Below are positions 45,770-57,157 of a DNA stretch of 64,000 nt, piece by piece; position 1 is the stretch's first letter; every line of letters starts with the position of its first letter. This DNA comes from Mycoplasmataceae bacterium (GTDB taxonomy: Bacteria; Bacillota_I; Bacilli_A; Mycoplasmatales; Mycoplasmoidaceae): the NCBI GenBank assembly GCA_029009155.1, contig JAQXJX010000019.1:1-64000 (forward strand), read 5' to 3'. Under the pieces are notes generated by a model that saw nothing but the letters and a program-made list of their open reading frames with translations, was not told the DNA's origin and made no database searches. A program made the translations under genes and the position numbers.

Positions 45770-47491
45770 ATGATTAAAATTGATATTGAAAAATTTCAAC
45801 AAATGCTTATCGGTGGTGCAGAATGTATTTCTAAAAACTTTGAATACATTGACCAATTAAATGTTTTTCCTGTTCCAGATGGTGATACAGGAAGTAATAT
45901 GAAAGTTACTTCTGAAGGTGGAGCAACTGCTATTAAAGGTAAGAAATTTTCTGATTTATTAGAACTAGGTAAAGTTTATTCTAGAGCATTACTAATGAAT
46001 GCGCGTGGAAACTCAGGAGTTATTTTTTCACAAATTTTTAAAGGATTTGTTAGTGGCTTTGCTGCAGGAGCAACTGAGTTATCAATAGCAGATTTAGTTT
46101 TAGCTTTTGAGAATGCTAAAAATCGTGCTTATAAAGCTTTAACATCACCTATTGAAGGTACAATTTTAACAGTAATTAGAGTAACTTCAGAAAAAATTAA
46201 TGAAAAAAAGAATACTTTTAAGAGTATTGAAGAATTATTTGAATTTGCATTAAAAGAATCAAATAACATTTTATTAAAAACACCTGACTTTTTACCTGAT
46301 TTAAAAAATGCTGGAGTTGTAGACTCTGGAGGATGTGGTCTTTGTAAATTCCTTGAAGGAATGAATGATGTTTTATTAGGAAAATCGGTTGATGCTTTAT
46401 CTAATGAATATTCTCTTCCTAAAATTCAAAAGAAAAACATTGTTGAAAATTTTGAAGATAATAATGAAGGATTTGGATATTGCTGTGAATTTATAATGTC
46501 ATTAGGTTCTAAAGTTGCTTTATCTCAACCTGATAAACAAGAATTTGTTGAATCAACTTTTAAAAAACAATTTTTAGAATTTGGTGAATGTTTAGTAGTA
46601 GTTGTTGATGACAATATTGTTAAGGTTCATGTTCATACATTAGATCCATATAAAGTACTTCAATTAGGTGCTAAATATGGCGAATTTATAAAAGTAAAAA
46701 TCGAAAACATGACTTTACAATTTTTGGAAAATAATCCAGGAACTGTTTTAGAAGAACAATTTAAAAATGCAACTAAAAAATCTAATTCATCTTCAACTAA
46801 AACAATTATATTGGATACACCAAAAATTATTGCAACTGTTCCAACTCAAACATTAAGCGAAATATATCAAAAACAAATTAAAGTTGATCATGTTATTAAT
46901 TATGAAATTAATGGTAATCCATCAATACAAGAATTCTTAAATGCTTTTAGAGCAGTTAAATCTAGTAAGATAATTGTTGTAGTTGATGACTCAAATGCTA
47001 TGTTAGCAGCTAAAGAAGCAGCTGATCTAGTTAAAAAAACAATTAGTGTTACATTAATTAATGCAAAAGATATTTCATTAAGTTATGTTGCTTGTTTGGC
47101 ATATAACCCAATTGATAGCTTTGACAATAATGTAAATTTAATAAAGAAAATAGTTGAAAAATCTTATGTTAAAATTGCTCGAGGAAGCAAAGAAGTTAAA
47201 TTTGGTAAAGTAGATATTCACTTAAATGACTACATTGGTATAGTTAACAAAAATGTTATTTGTGCTAACAAATGTGCAATAGATACTATGAAAGCTGCTG
47301 CAAAACAAATACTAAATACATGATCATTACGTCGTAGACATAACTTAAAAATGATAGTTCTTTTTGGTAGTGATGCTACAGTTAAAGATATGAGAGACTT
47401 TGAAAAGTTTTTAAATGAAGAACAAGGAATAAAAGTTTCATTTATTGAAACAAAAGAATCAATTTATAGTTATCATTTTGTAATAGGTTAA
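45770..47491 (+). CDS. fakA: Fatty acid kinase catalytic subunit FakA (DAK2 family)
   Basis: FakA phosphorylates fatty acids bound to FakB, giving acyl-phosphate that feeds phospholipid synthesis without acyl-ACP. The 573 residues begin with the Dak-L ATP domain containing 'NVFPVPDGDTGSNMKVTSEG', 'ARGNSGVIFSQIFKGF' and 'PIEGTILTVIR'. 'AGVVDSGGCGLCKFLEGM' follows, then the C-terminal domain 'GEFIKVKIENM' and a DegV-like end. With plsX in the window and no fatty acid synthase, this suggests scavenging of host fatty acids. One TGA near the end is Trp. Confidence 0.9.
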
Positions 47492-47498
47492 AAATAAT

Positions 47499-48506
47499 AT
47501 GAGAAAGATGAGTAAGAGAGCTAAATTATTTTCGTTATCAACAATAGGAATATTAACTATTCCTCCTATTTTGATGCAAGCATCATGTTCAAATAGCAAT
47601 TATGATGAATGAGATAAGAGAAATCTTATACCAACCGATGGATTTGATCAAAATTTTAAAGGAAATCTATTGTATTTTCAATTATTTGATGTTGAAGCAC
47701 AAAAATCAGTTAATAGTGTTAGTGGACTTACATTTAATAGTTTAACTGGTCAAATAAGTGGAACACCAACAGAAGAAATGAATGCAAAAAAATTTATTAT
47801 TAAGGCATTTCATTCATCTATTGATAAAGAGTTATTATGCTCATCAAATGAATTTACAATTACCATTTCTTCTTCAACTAATGTTTCTGATAATCATGTT
47901 ATTTATGAAGATACTATTTTATTTAAGAATTCTAAAAATAGTGATTCATCAATTAAATTTAAAGATAATGTTGCTATTCCTAATATATTAGCAACTATTA
48001 ATCAAGAAATCAAAACATCAGATGATCTTACTACATTAATTGTTGATAGCGACAATAAAGAAATTAAACCAGCATTTTATAAAGTTAAAGATGAACAAGA
48101 AGCTACAAATTTATTGTTAGATCCTACTAAGTATAGCGATAACAAGATGAAATGAGATTTGGCTTACTATATGTCTCAAATGATAGTTCCTTTTATGAAT
48201 ATAAATACTTATAGTATTGCATTCATAACATTTGATCGAACTAATGATGGTAGAATTAAATTACTACTTGAATGTGATTTCAAATTACCAACTGGTAAAC
48301 AATTAATTTTTTATTTACAAACATCAAAAGATAAAGATCATTTATCAGAAAATGATTATTCTAAAATTGCTTATGTTCAACCAGTTGAACAAACAAAAGA
48401 ATTTTCTTATGGTTTAGAATGTGCTTGTAGCCATGTTGTTACTACAGAAAAATATGAACCATGCCAAAACTTCTTATTTTGATCTAGTTTTATCACTCTT
48501 AAATAA
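47499..48506 (+). CDS. Lipoprotein with putative Ig (He_PIG-like) domain
   Basis: The 335-residue frame starts with a basic and hydrophobic leader ending in the lipobox 'LMQASC' (Cys near residue 29), followed by 'SNSNYDEW'. Soon after comes 'SVSGLTFNSLTGQISGTPTE', which matches the repeat core of the He_PIG Ig-like domain found in surface proteins. The rest is unrecognised and mostly polar. It starts seven bases after fakA, without a clear ribosome-binding site; ATG at 47508 is an alternative. It ends next to a decayed IS. Three TGA codons are Trp. Confidence 0.75.
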
Positions 48507-48559
48507 AGGTGTTTTTCTATTAACATACTTGTTTTGCAAATGTTGTTCTAATTATTTTG

Positions 48560-49347
48560 TGTTAGCTGTACCTACACTTTGAATCAGGTACAGTAAGCTG
48601 TCGATGTGCTATTAAAAAACCAGATGGATGGCAAGATCTTATGTAGTAAATAGTATAACCAATCATTAATAAACAATGTGCACATGAGTTATTTAAATTC
48701 ATGCCAAGCAAAAGTGTAAAGGATTATGAAAGTTTAACTAAAAATCTAAATATTCCAGATTAATTCAAGGAATTAATGATTTATATCAAAATTTTTCTAA
48801 CCTTTTATGACAAAAAATACAAGTGTGTTAAGAAATACGATTTTTCAAAATTTAAAGATGAATAAAATTTAAATGTTTAGAAGAATTAGATAAATCAAAC
48901 AAGACAGTTCTTTCAGTTTTAAAGATTAATTTTTAAAAACCACCGAATTAACATAACCAATATTCAAACTAACAATATAATGATGTTTAAAGGAACTAAT
49001 TTCATTTTAGAGATTTAAATTTTAGTAAACAATGTATTGATCACAATATTAGCACATCTCTAATTCTTTTAATGGAGATAGAAAAGCTAATGGATGTATT
49101 GAATGTTTTCATAGAAGTACGAACAATGATTTATTGTAAAAATTAAAAATCGTAATAATTTAGATGATATTCAAGAAGAACTAAAAAGATTTAGTTACTA
49201 CTACAATGAAAAACGTTATCTACACTATGGTGAACTAAATAAGATTGATTACATGAATAGATATATGAAACCAATTGATTCAATAAAGTATTTTAAATCT
49301 TGTACAATATAGTTATTGGGTGGTGCAAAATGCTAGTCATCCTTACA
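48560..49347 (+). mobile_element. Decayed, internally deleted copy of the IS at 57890
   Basis: The left end begins TGTTAGCTGTACC and the right end finishes TGCTAGTCATCCTTACA, both matching the termini of the copy at 57890-59144. The body is 70-85% similar by eye but lacks about 470 bases in the centre (the region around the first catalytic Asp). The transposase is split by many stops and shifts. C-terminal text 'DDIQEELKRFSYYYNEKRY' remains readable. No target duplication is seen. Confidence 0.8.
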
Positions 49348-49427
49348 ATTATAAATAAATCACAAACACCAACTATTTAACAAAATATAATATAATTAGC
49401 ATCTAATAAGAGAAAAAGGCGATAAGT

Positions 49428-50051
49428 ATGAAAATTTTAAAAAAATGTTTATTACCTATATCTATAGCAATTACTGTTTTGCCATTTTGTACAAATGATT
49501 CAATATTAAAAATTAATGATGTAAAAAATAATAGTGAATGAGAAAATCTATTATCAAATGAGAATATTGAAAATATTGGTCATAATGTTTTTAACGGTAT
49601 TGGTAAAGAAACAATTTCTTTAAAAGAGAATGATAAAAAACAAATAGAAGAAAACATCATTTTTTTACTAAATAATGATTTATCATTTTATTTTAATGAA
49701 AATAATAATATCAATAAAACTAATTTGTCAAAGGGAATTTCTTTAAAAATTTTTGAATTATATGATCATGAAAGAGAAGAAATAGAAGAACAAAATTGTG
49801 GATGATTTTGAACAAGCCATTTTTGAATTGCAACAGGGTGAGAAACTGCAGTTTTTTGTTCATGAGTAGTTGTTATAAGTTTATTTGGAATATCATTTGC
49901 TAGTGATATTTACAGTTGATATACTGGCTCAGGTTGTGATTTCGATGTAATCTCAACATGAAATACATATGATGGAATTCATAAAAAAACAATTGATGGT
50001 GCATTAAATTTTAAAAAAGAAACAAATTGTGATTGAAATTATCATTGATAA
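49428..50051 (+). CDS. Secreted Trp- and Cys-rich protein of unknown function
   Basis: The 207-residue frame has a signal segment (MKILKKCLLPISIAITVLPFC), a polar Asn/Glu/Lys-rich region to about residue 120, then a compact Trp/Cys-rich hydrophobic part: 'NCGWFWTSHFWIATGWETAV', 'FCSWVVVISLFGISFASDIY', 'SWYTGSGCDFDVISTW' and 'TNCDWNYHW' at the end. Nearly all Trp are TGA codons. The pattern of a leader, a polar propeptide and a Cys/Trp-rich hydrophobic end is reminiscent of some bacteriocin-like precursors, but no family is recognised. It is paired, nine bases apart, with a polytopic membrane protein and lies between two IS remnants. Confidence 0.6.
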
Positions 50052-50060
50052 GGTGGAGTA

Positions 50061-50711
50061 ATGTTTTTATTAAAATACAAAAATAAAGCTTTATTTTGAA
50101 GCATAATTACATTATTTACAATATTAGGATGCTTTATTCCAATCTGTGGATTTATGCTTGCTAAAAACTATAGTGAGCAATTAATATTTTCAATTATAGG
50201 GATAGCTTTTGTTTTATATCTTATTCTTCTAGTTTTATTAAATTTTTATCACTGAAGTGTTAGAAATGAAACAACATTATCATTACTTATTGTTAGTTCA
50301 ATATTCTGTTTATTATCTGTATTTACTTCATTTATTTGTGTAATTGTATTATTTTGTTGCAGAAAAAAACTTAAAGAAAATGAACAAATTCAATTTAAAT
50401 TAATTTATGAGAAAAGTGAAAAAAATAAATTAAATGCAGTTTCTTGATTCATTTTATTTTCTTTATTAATTCTTATGTTGTTAAATGCTATTCCATATAC
50501 AAATAAAATAATTTTCTCTTCTGGTTTGGGTTTTATTCCATCATTCTTCTTGATTCAATTAGTAACATTAGTTATAGTTAAATTAATTGTTCATATTGCT
50601 TATTTAATTATGTGTTCTAAAACATATAAAGTTAAAAATGTATTGAAATGAAAACTATTAGACCTAATAACATTAGGATATGTTTGATCAAGTAAATACA
50701 TTAAACAATAA
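50061..50711 (+). CDS. Polytopic membrane protein paired with the Trp/Cys-rich protein
   Basis: The 216-residue protein has about six membrane helices, including 'ITLFTILGCFIPICGFMLA', 'IIGIAFVLYLILLVLLNFY', 'LLIVSSIFCLLSVFTSFIC' and 'FFLIQLVTLVIVKLIVHIA', with short Lys/Glu-rich loops. A GGTGGAG-like ribosome-binding site precedes the ATG, nine bases after the 49428 gene. No family is recognised. Its position suggests export of, or self-protection against, the upstream product; this is an inference. Confidence 0.6.
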
Positions 50712-50792
50712 CAAATTTAACCATAAGGCTTTTATTAGTAGTAAAAGTAGAAAACTAATTTGCATCCTTTTTTATATATAAAAAAATCATTT

Positions 50793-50829
50793 GGAGTGAG
50801 TCAATTAAGGTTTGATCCACTCCTTTTTT
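50793..50829 (+). terminator. Terminator after the two-gene cassette
   Basis: GGAGTG...CACTCC with additional inner pairs (GTCAA/TTGAT) is followed by six T residues, about 80 bases after the 50711 stop. Confidence 0.6.
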
Positions 50830-50839
50830 GTTCCATAAT

Positions 50840-51370
50840 TCTCTATATTCATCAATCAGTCTTTCAATGTGTAAATTGATATTTTGAATAAATTATGACA
50901 ATTTAAACATTTACATCTTAATTTCTTCCAAAATCATTCAATTCAATCATCATTATTGATTTACCACATGAATGTTTAATATTATTTGCTGATAAATAAT
51001 TTTGACCTGATTTTTTCAAAATATTGAGTGCGATAATCATCATTAATTACTTTAGCTGTTTTTGGTAATTCTTTTAATAAAACAATTCGATTAGAAACTA
51101 CACCAATTACCCCATGTCATATCTATTCCCATAGCTTTTTTGAATATACATAAAATCAGCTGAAAACAAATCTTTTATTCAAATTGATACAATTGTTCTA
51201 TGTTAAAATCTTGTTTTTTTCAATTAGTCATGTTACTTGTCAAGGCTTGTGTATTCTTCCCATATTTCCTTCTAGTGGCGTAAAATAACTCATATACACT
51301 TTCACATATAGGTATTAGGTGCAATATTTACCATATAGGATCTAGCAGTCCTTGTTAGTTTTTAATAACA
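50840..51370 (-). mobile_element. Decayed IS-like remnant
   Basis: On the minus strand, 51290-51365 resembles 57950-58020 of the IS copy ('CCTAATACCTATATGTGA' next to 'GAGTTATTTTA'), so both share a transposase 5' region. Downstream, readable pieces such as 'FYATRRKYGKNTQALTSNMT' and 'LLKELPKTAKVINDDYRT' are split by stops and shifts. I cannot assign an IS family. No intact gene is present in 50712-51522. Confidence 0.45.
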
Positions 51371-51454
51371 TATTAATATCTTGTCATACATGGCATAGAA
51401 TGAGGGTATAACTAACAAAACAAATATATTTTTTTCTATTAACATAAAAATATG

Positions 51455-51460
51455 TATAAT
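51455..51460 (+). promoter_or_regulatory. Likely -10 element of rpsB promoter
   Basis: TATAAT within TATGTATAATTG lies about 63 bases upstream of the rpsB ATG. A weak AAAGGA ribosome-binding site at about 51511-51516 follows. Confidence 0.4.
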
Positions 51461-51522
51461 TGTAAAAGCTTATCTCTATGAAATGATTTAAGCGTTTTTT
51501 TAAATAAAAATAAAGGATAATA

Positions 51523-52584
51523 ATGAAAGTTACTAATAAAGATGAATCAGTAGTAAATACTGAAAAAGCAGTTAAATCTTCAACTCAAAGCACTGAATCT
51601 AGTGCTTCTAAGAATAGCCCAAAAGCTATGGATGCAACTAAGAAAAATTATAAAAAAGCAAATTCATCTACTAAACATTCTCCAATTGATGTAAAGAAAA
51701 ACATTGAAGCTAAAATTGATATGTTTTTTGAAGCAAATAAAGAATTTGGTATTAGAAAATTAATTTCTGCAACTAAATTAATGGAAGTTGGAGCTAATAT
51801 TGGATCTCAACCTAAATATTGAAATCCAAAGATGAAACCTTATATCTATGCAAAGAAAACTGGTAAAAATCAAACAATTGATTTACTAAAATGCATGGTT
51901 TATTTAGATAGAGCTTATAATTTCTTAAGAGATCTTACAAAAGAAGGTGGAAGAATCTTAATTGTAGGTACTCGTGGTGAAATAATTAAAAATCACGTTA
52001 AAGAAGAATGTAAACGTGCTAAATGTTTCTATGTTAACCAACGTTGATTAGGTGGTACATTAACAAACTTTAGAACTATTAACAAATCAATTGCTAAATT
52101 AAACAACTTAATTATGATGCAATTGAATGATGAAATTAAGAAATTCACTAAAAAAGAACAATTACAAAAGATTAAAGAAACTGAACGTTTAGGAAAATTC
52201 TTTGGTGGTATTCGTACTATGAAAGGTTTACCTCAAGCAATTGTTGTTTTAGACCCAGTAGTTGAACACAACGCTGTTGAAGAAGCACACAAATTACACA
52301 TCCCTGTAGTTGCTTTAGCTAACACAAATGCTGATCCAACAAACATTGATTTCTTAATCCCATGTAATACAATGTCTATTAAGACAGTTTACTTATTAAC
52401 TTCAATTCTTTGTGATGCAATTTGCGAAGGATTAGGAGAACCATTAGCAGTTATTGGTAAAAAAGATGAAGAAATCGTTTTACCAGAAACAACTAAACGT
52501 GTTCAAAACCAAGAATTCATTAATAGAACAAGCTATACAAAAGCAGCAACAGCTCCTGTTGAAAAACCAGCTGAAACTAAATAA
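51523..52584 (+). CDS. rpsB: Ribosomal protein S2 with long N-terminal extension
   Basis: The S2 core begins near residue 80 with 'LISATKLMEVGANIGSQPKY' and continues 'NFLRDLTKEGGRILIVGTRG', 'YVNQRWLGGTLTNFRTI', 'GGIRTMKGLPQAIVVLDPVV' and 'ALANTNADPTNIDFLIPCN'. The 353 residues exceed the usual 230-260: about 75 Ser/Thr/Lys-rich residues precede the core, and a short tail follows. The ATG at 51523 is preceded by AAAGGATAATA. The extension is low-complexity and of unknown role. Two TGA codons are Trp. Confidence 0.95.
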
Positions 52585-52608
52585 TTAATTAGTTCTTGTA
52601 TTGTAATT

Positions 52609-52651
52609 AAAAGCGTAATACCATTTACATTTACTGGTATACGCTTTTTTT
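52609..52651 (+). terminator. Terminator after rpsB
   Basis: AAAGCGTAATACCA and TGGTATACGCTTT form a long stem with a ten-base loop, followed by a T run. Confidence 0.85.
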
Positions 52652-53152
52652 AATGTAATAGATAAAAAAAGAGTTTATGCTGTAATAAAAGACAAAACCC
52701 TATGTATTAAACATACATAGGGTAGAGTAAAATTTTAATTTTAAAATGAAATATTTATATTTATGTAGTTTAAAAAATAAATTGAACAATCAACACTACT
52801 GTCTCATTAATAAAAATTAACAAGCGCTAAATATATTACAGCTTGTATCACTATCCATTACAAGCCATAAATATTATATATATTTAGAAATATTTTTGAC
52901 AAAATTGTTAATTATATGTTAGTTGTACCCGCATTTTGCACTAGGTATAGGCGTTTTAAGCCTATTTTATTGCGTAAATTTTGCTTATTTTATATTTTAT
53001 CTATGTACATGCACTATAGAACACACAATATAAAGCATAATTATATTTAATTTATCTAAAATATGTGTTAAAAAATGCTAAAAAAATAGTATATTTAAGG
53101 CGTATATTTTTATTTTTATACCCAAATTAATATTTTAAAAGGAGAATAAAAT
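52652..53152. other. Gene-free region upstream of adhE
   Basis: About 500 bases hold no gene. A perfect ten-pair hairpin (CCCTATGTAT/ATACATAGGG) lies at 52698-52722; on the minus strand it is followed by TTTTGTCTTTT. A six-pair ACAAGC/GCTTGT repeat lies at about 52809-52835. A solo IS end is at 52917-52950. The last 60 bases are AT-rich and carry AAAAGGAG just before adhE. A long leader for adhE is possible. Confidence 0.5.
52917..52950. repeat. Solo copy of the IS left terminal repeat
   Basis: The first 25 bases, beginning TGTTAGTTGTACCCGC, match the left end of the IS at 57890, and similarity with one mismatch continues through 'AGGTATAG'. No transposase or right end follows. It lies in the adhE upstream region. 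Confidence 0.75.
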
Positions 53153-55780
53153 ATGAGTAATGTTGAAAAAATTGTGCAAGATGTAAGAAAAGCACAAGAA
53201 GAATTTGCTCACTTTACACAAGAACAAGTAGATAAAATTTTCTACGAAGCTGCTAAAGCTGCTAATACACAAAGAATTCCATTAGCACAAATGGCAGTAA
53301 AAGAAACAGGCATGGGTGTTGTTGAAGATAAGATCATTAAAAATAACTATGCTGCTGAATATATTTACAACAAATATAAAGATATGAAGACTTGTGGTGT
53401 TTTCGAAGAAGATGCTGCAGCTGGTTATCAAAAATTATATGCACCAAAAGGTGTTTTAGCTGCAATTATCCCTACAACTAACCCAACTTCTACAGCTATT
53501 TACAAATGTTTATTAGCTTTAAAAACTAGAAATGGTATTGTTATTTCTGCTCACCCAAGAGCTTATGAATGTACAACTAAAGCTGCTGAAATCGTTTTAA
53601 AAGCTGCTGAAGCTGCAGGAGCTCCAAAAGGAATTATTGCATGATTACCTCCAAAATCAAGTATGGAAGATACTGATATTTTAATGAAAACATGTAACTT
53701 AATCCTTGCAACTGGTGGTGGTGGATTAGTTAAAGCTGCTTATTCTTCAGGAAAACCAGCAGTAGGTGTTGGTCCTGGTAACTGTCCAGCAATTATTGAT
53801 GAAACTGCAGATATTAGAATGGCTGTTGCTTCAATTATCCAATCTAACACATTTGATAATGGTGTTATTTGTGCAACTGAAAACTCTGTAGTAGTTGTTT
53901 CATCAATTTATGACAAAGTTGTTGAAGAATTCAAAAATCAACAAGCATATGTAGTAACTAGTGAATCTGATGTTAAGAAAATCGGTGCTGGTATGTTCCG
54001 TGAAGGAAAAATTGGTATGTTAAACCCAGCAATGGTTGGTCAAAATGCTCAAGGTTTAGCTAAATTATTTGGTATTAAAGTACCTTCATGAGCAAAAATG
54101 TTAGTAGTTCCTACTCAATCAACTGATCCATCAAATCCATTAGCACATGAAAAATTAGCTGACTTTGTTTCACTATACAAAGCTAAAAACTTTGAAGATG
54201 CAATTAAAATTCAAAGTGAATTACTAAAACTAGGTGAAGGTCATACAGCTTCAATCTTCTGTGATGAATTAGTTGGTGCTGACCACATTAAAACATTCAG
54301 AGATACTGCAAAAGCTGGTAGATTAATTGTTAACTCTCCATCTTCTTTAGGTGGTGTTGGTGACTTCTATAACTTTAAACTTGAACCATCATTCACATTA
54401 GGTTGTGGTTCATATGGTGGAAATAGTTTTAGTGAAAACATTGGCCCAAAACATTTATTAGACGTAAGACAGGTAGCTATGAGAAGAGAAAACATGTTAT
54501 GATTAAGAATTCCAAGCCGTGTTTACTTTAAATTCGGTTGTGTTGAAGAAGGTTTAAAAGACTTAAAAGATGATGGTGTTAAAAAAGTATTCATCGTTTC
54601 AGATAACTTCATTTGAGGAATGTTTGGTAAAAAAATTACAAGTATTTTAGAAAACTATGGTATGACAACTAAGGTATTTACTGAAGTTGAACCAAACCCT
54701 TCAAAAGCAACTACATTTAAAGGTGCTGAATTAATTAAATCATTCAACCCAGAAGCTATTATTGCTTTCGGTGGTGGTTCATCATTAGATGCTGCTAAGA
54801 TGATGTGATTCTACAATGAATATCCAGATGTAAAATTCGAAGATTTAGCAATTCGTTTCATCGATATTCGTAAACGTGTAGTTAAATTCCCTACACCTAA
54901 AAAAGTACAATTAGTTTGTATTCCTACTACAGCAGGTACAGGTTCAGAAGTTACACCATTTGCAATTATTACTGATGAAAAAACTCATGTTAAATATTCA
55001 TTAGCTGATTATGCATTAATTCCAAATGTAGCAATTATCGATGCACAATTCATGATGTCATTACCTCCAAGAATGACTGCAGTTACAGGAGCAGATGCTT
55101 TCAGTCACTGTTTTGAATCTTATGTATCAATTTTAGCTACAGACTTCTCAAAACCATATTCATTACAAGGTATTAAGTTAATTTACAAATACTTAAAACG
55201 TGCAGTTGATAATGGAACTACTGATAAAGAAGCAAGAGAAGCTATTGCACATGCAGCTACAATTGCTGGTATCGCATTTGGTAATGCATATTTAGGTGTT
55301 GTTCACTCATTATCACACAAAATTGGTGGTCACTTCGGTGTAATGCATGGTGCTGCAAATGCTATCTACTTACCATATGTAATGCGTTACAATGCTGCTA
55401 AGTTTGAATGTGAAAAACAAATGTACTGACCTCAAAACCAATACAATGCAGTTAGAGAAAGATACTGTGAAATTGCAGATGCTATTGGTATTAAAGGTAA
55501 AACAGATGCTGAAAAAGTTGATAATTTAATTAAAGAAGTTCAAAAATTATTTGCTTCTGTTGGATTATGAAAATCAACTAAAGAATACGGTGTTAAGGAT
55601 GATGAATTCTACAAAATTCTTGACCAAATGGCAGTTGAAGCATTTGATGACCAATGTACAGGTGCTAACCCAAGATTACCTCGTATTGAAGAATTAAAAC
55701 AATTATTCATTGATGCTCACGAAGGTAATGAAATTAAAAGTCTTGCAAAGCAAGATGCTGAAGGAAGCAAAAATAAATAA
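53153..55780 (+). CDS. adhE: Bifunctional acetaldehyde-CoA/alcohol dehydrogenase
   Basis: AdhE reduces acetyl-CoA to ethanol via acetaldehyde, regenerating NAD+ in fermentation. The 875 residues comprise an N-terminal aldehyde dehydrogenase ('IIPTTNPTSTAIYKCLLALK', active-site Cys in 'NTFDNGVICATENSVVV') and a C-terminal iron alcohol dehydrogenase ('IIAFGGGSSLDAAKMM', 'IPTTAGTGSEVTPFAII', metal ligands in 'GADAFSHCFES' and 'VVHSLSHKIGGHFGVMHG'). Length and both active sites appear intact. The start has AAAAGGAG. Codon use is richer in GCT/CCA-type codons, as for a highly expressed gene. About nine TGA codons are Trp. Confidence 0.97.
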
Positions 55781-55814
55781 TATTTTCTAATTTATTTTGG
55801 ATAATATAAGTAAT

Positions 55815-56477
55815 ATGGAAAATAACAATAGCACACCTACTCAACACATGGAAGTAAAAGTTCCTAGTGCTGAAAACAACAATCAACCTAAAGTAGAAAA
55901 AGTTTATTTTACTAAGAAACAAATTTTCTTTAGAAATTGAGCTTATGCCTTTTTAGGATTTGGTATCTTAACATTCTTTATGAATTTCCTTGTTTTGTTT
56001 ATGATTCCAAGCATGTCTAAACAAGATGAAGTTTGAATGGGATTTTATCAATTTAAGTCAGGTGAACAATATTCTATGTCAGGTGCAGGTGGTTGTTGCA
56101 TTGCCTTTAATGTTATTTGAATGATTGGAATGATTGTTCAATTAATAGGAATGCGTTTAAATGGTGTTAAATTATTTGCTCCATATGTTAAGAAATATTC
56201 AATAATCCTTTTACTTACATCATGGTTTATCATGATTTTAGGATTAACAGCAAGTCCAATGTCACAAAGTTCAAGTAGTTGAATGTTTAATGAAAGTGAT
56301 GGACATTACTCATTCACTGGTGGTGGATTAGTAATCTTATTTGAAGGAATTATCTTTATCGTAGTAATGGTTACAAAAATCATTTGATTCCATGTTCCAA
56401 GCGAAAATAAAGAATGATTCTTAAACACTAAAATTGTTAAGAGAATGACTCCTACTAAAAAGTCAGATAAGGAATAG
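55815..56477 (+). CDS. Four-helix membrane protein of unknown function
   Basis: The 220-residue protein has a polar N-terminus rich in Asn and Pro and about four hydrophobic helices, including '[20 protein letters not shown]', '[17 protein letters not shown]', '[17 protein letters not shown]' and '[19 protein letters not shown]'. Outer loops are Ser/Gly-rich. A charged tail follows. No family is recognised. It lies 34 bases after adhE and four bases before pth. Several TGA codons are Trp. Confidence 0.65.
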
Positions 56478-56481
56478 TATT

Positions 56482-57045
56482 TTGAAACTAATAGTTGGTT
56501 TAGGTAATTATCCAAGAGAATATACAAATACTCGGCACAATGCTGGGTTTTTTGTTGTTGATGAATGATTAAAGAAGCATAATCTTGAATTAAATAAAAA
56601 TGATTTTAATGGTTGATATTGTTGCTTTAAAAATAACAATGATGAACAAATTATTGTAGCTAAACCATATACTTATATGAATCTTTCAGGTCAATTTGTT
56701 CAACCATTATCACATTTTTACAAAATTCCAATAGATAACATCTTGGTTATTTGTGATGATGTTGACACAACTGTTGGAAAAATCAGAGTTAAAAAATCTG
56801 GTAGCAGTGGCGGTCAAAACGGTTTAAAAAATATCATTCAATTAATGGGTAGTGAAAACATTAAAAGAGTCAGAATAGGCATTGGTAGACCTACACACGG
56901 AGATATGATTAGTCATGTAATTGGGAAATTTACTCCTAATGAATTAGTATCTATGTTCTCTGTTAGCGATCAAGTTTGTAATTTAATTGATGATTTTATC
57001 AATGACGTTCCTTTTGAAAAAATCATGAGTAAATATAACAAATAA
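56482..57045 (+). CDS. pth: Peptidyl-tRNA hydrolase
   Basis: Pth recycles peptidyl-tRNAs released from stalled ribosomes. Reading from a TTG start gives 187 residues beginning '[20 protein letters not shown]', with the catalytic His in TRHNAG. '[16 protein letters not shown]', '[20 protein letters not shown]' and '[12 protein letters not shown]' are family blocks. The first in-frame ATG is far inside the conserved region, so TTG at 56482 is the likely start. The gene comes four bases after the membrane protein. A terminator follows. Confidence 0.92.
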
Positions 57046-57055
57046 CAAAAATTTT

Positions 57056-57100
57056 TAAAAGCATCCCATTCCTTTAAATTGAAGGTTAGGGATGTTTTTA
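57056..57100 (+). terminator. Terminator after pth
   Basis: GCATCCC and GGGATG(T), with CCTT/AAGG inner pairs, are followed by five T residues. Confidence 0.75.
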
Positions 57101-57157
57101 TTAGTTACTATTTGCTTATGAACTCAAGACAAGAAATAAAACAATGTATATTTAGAA

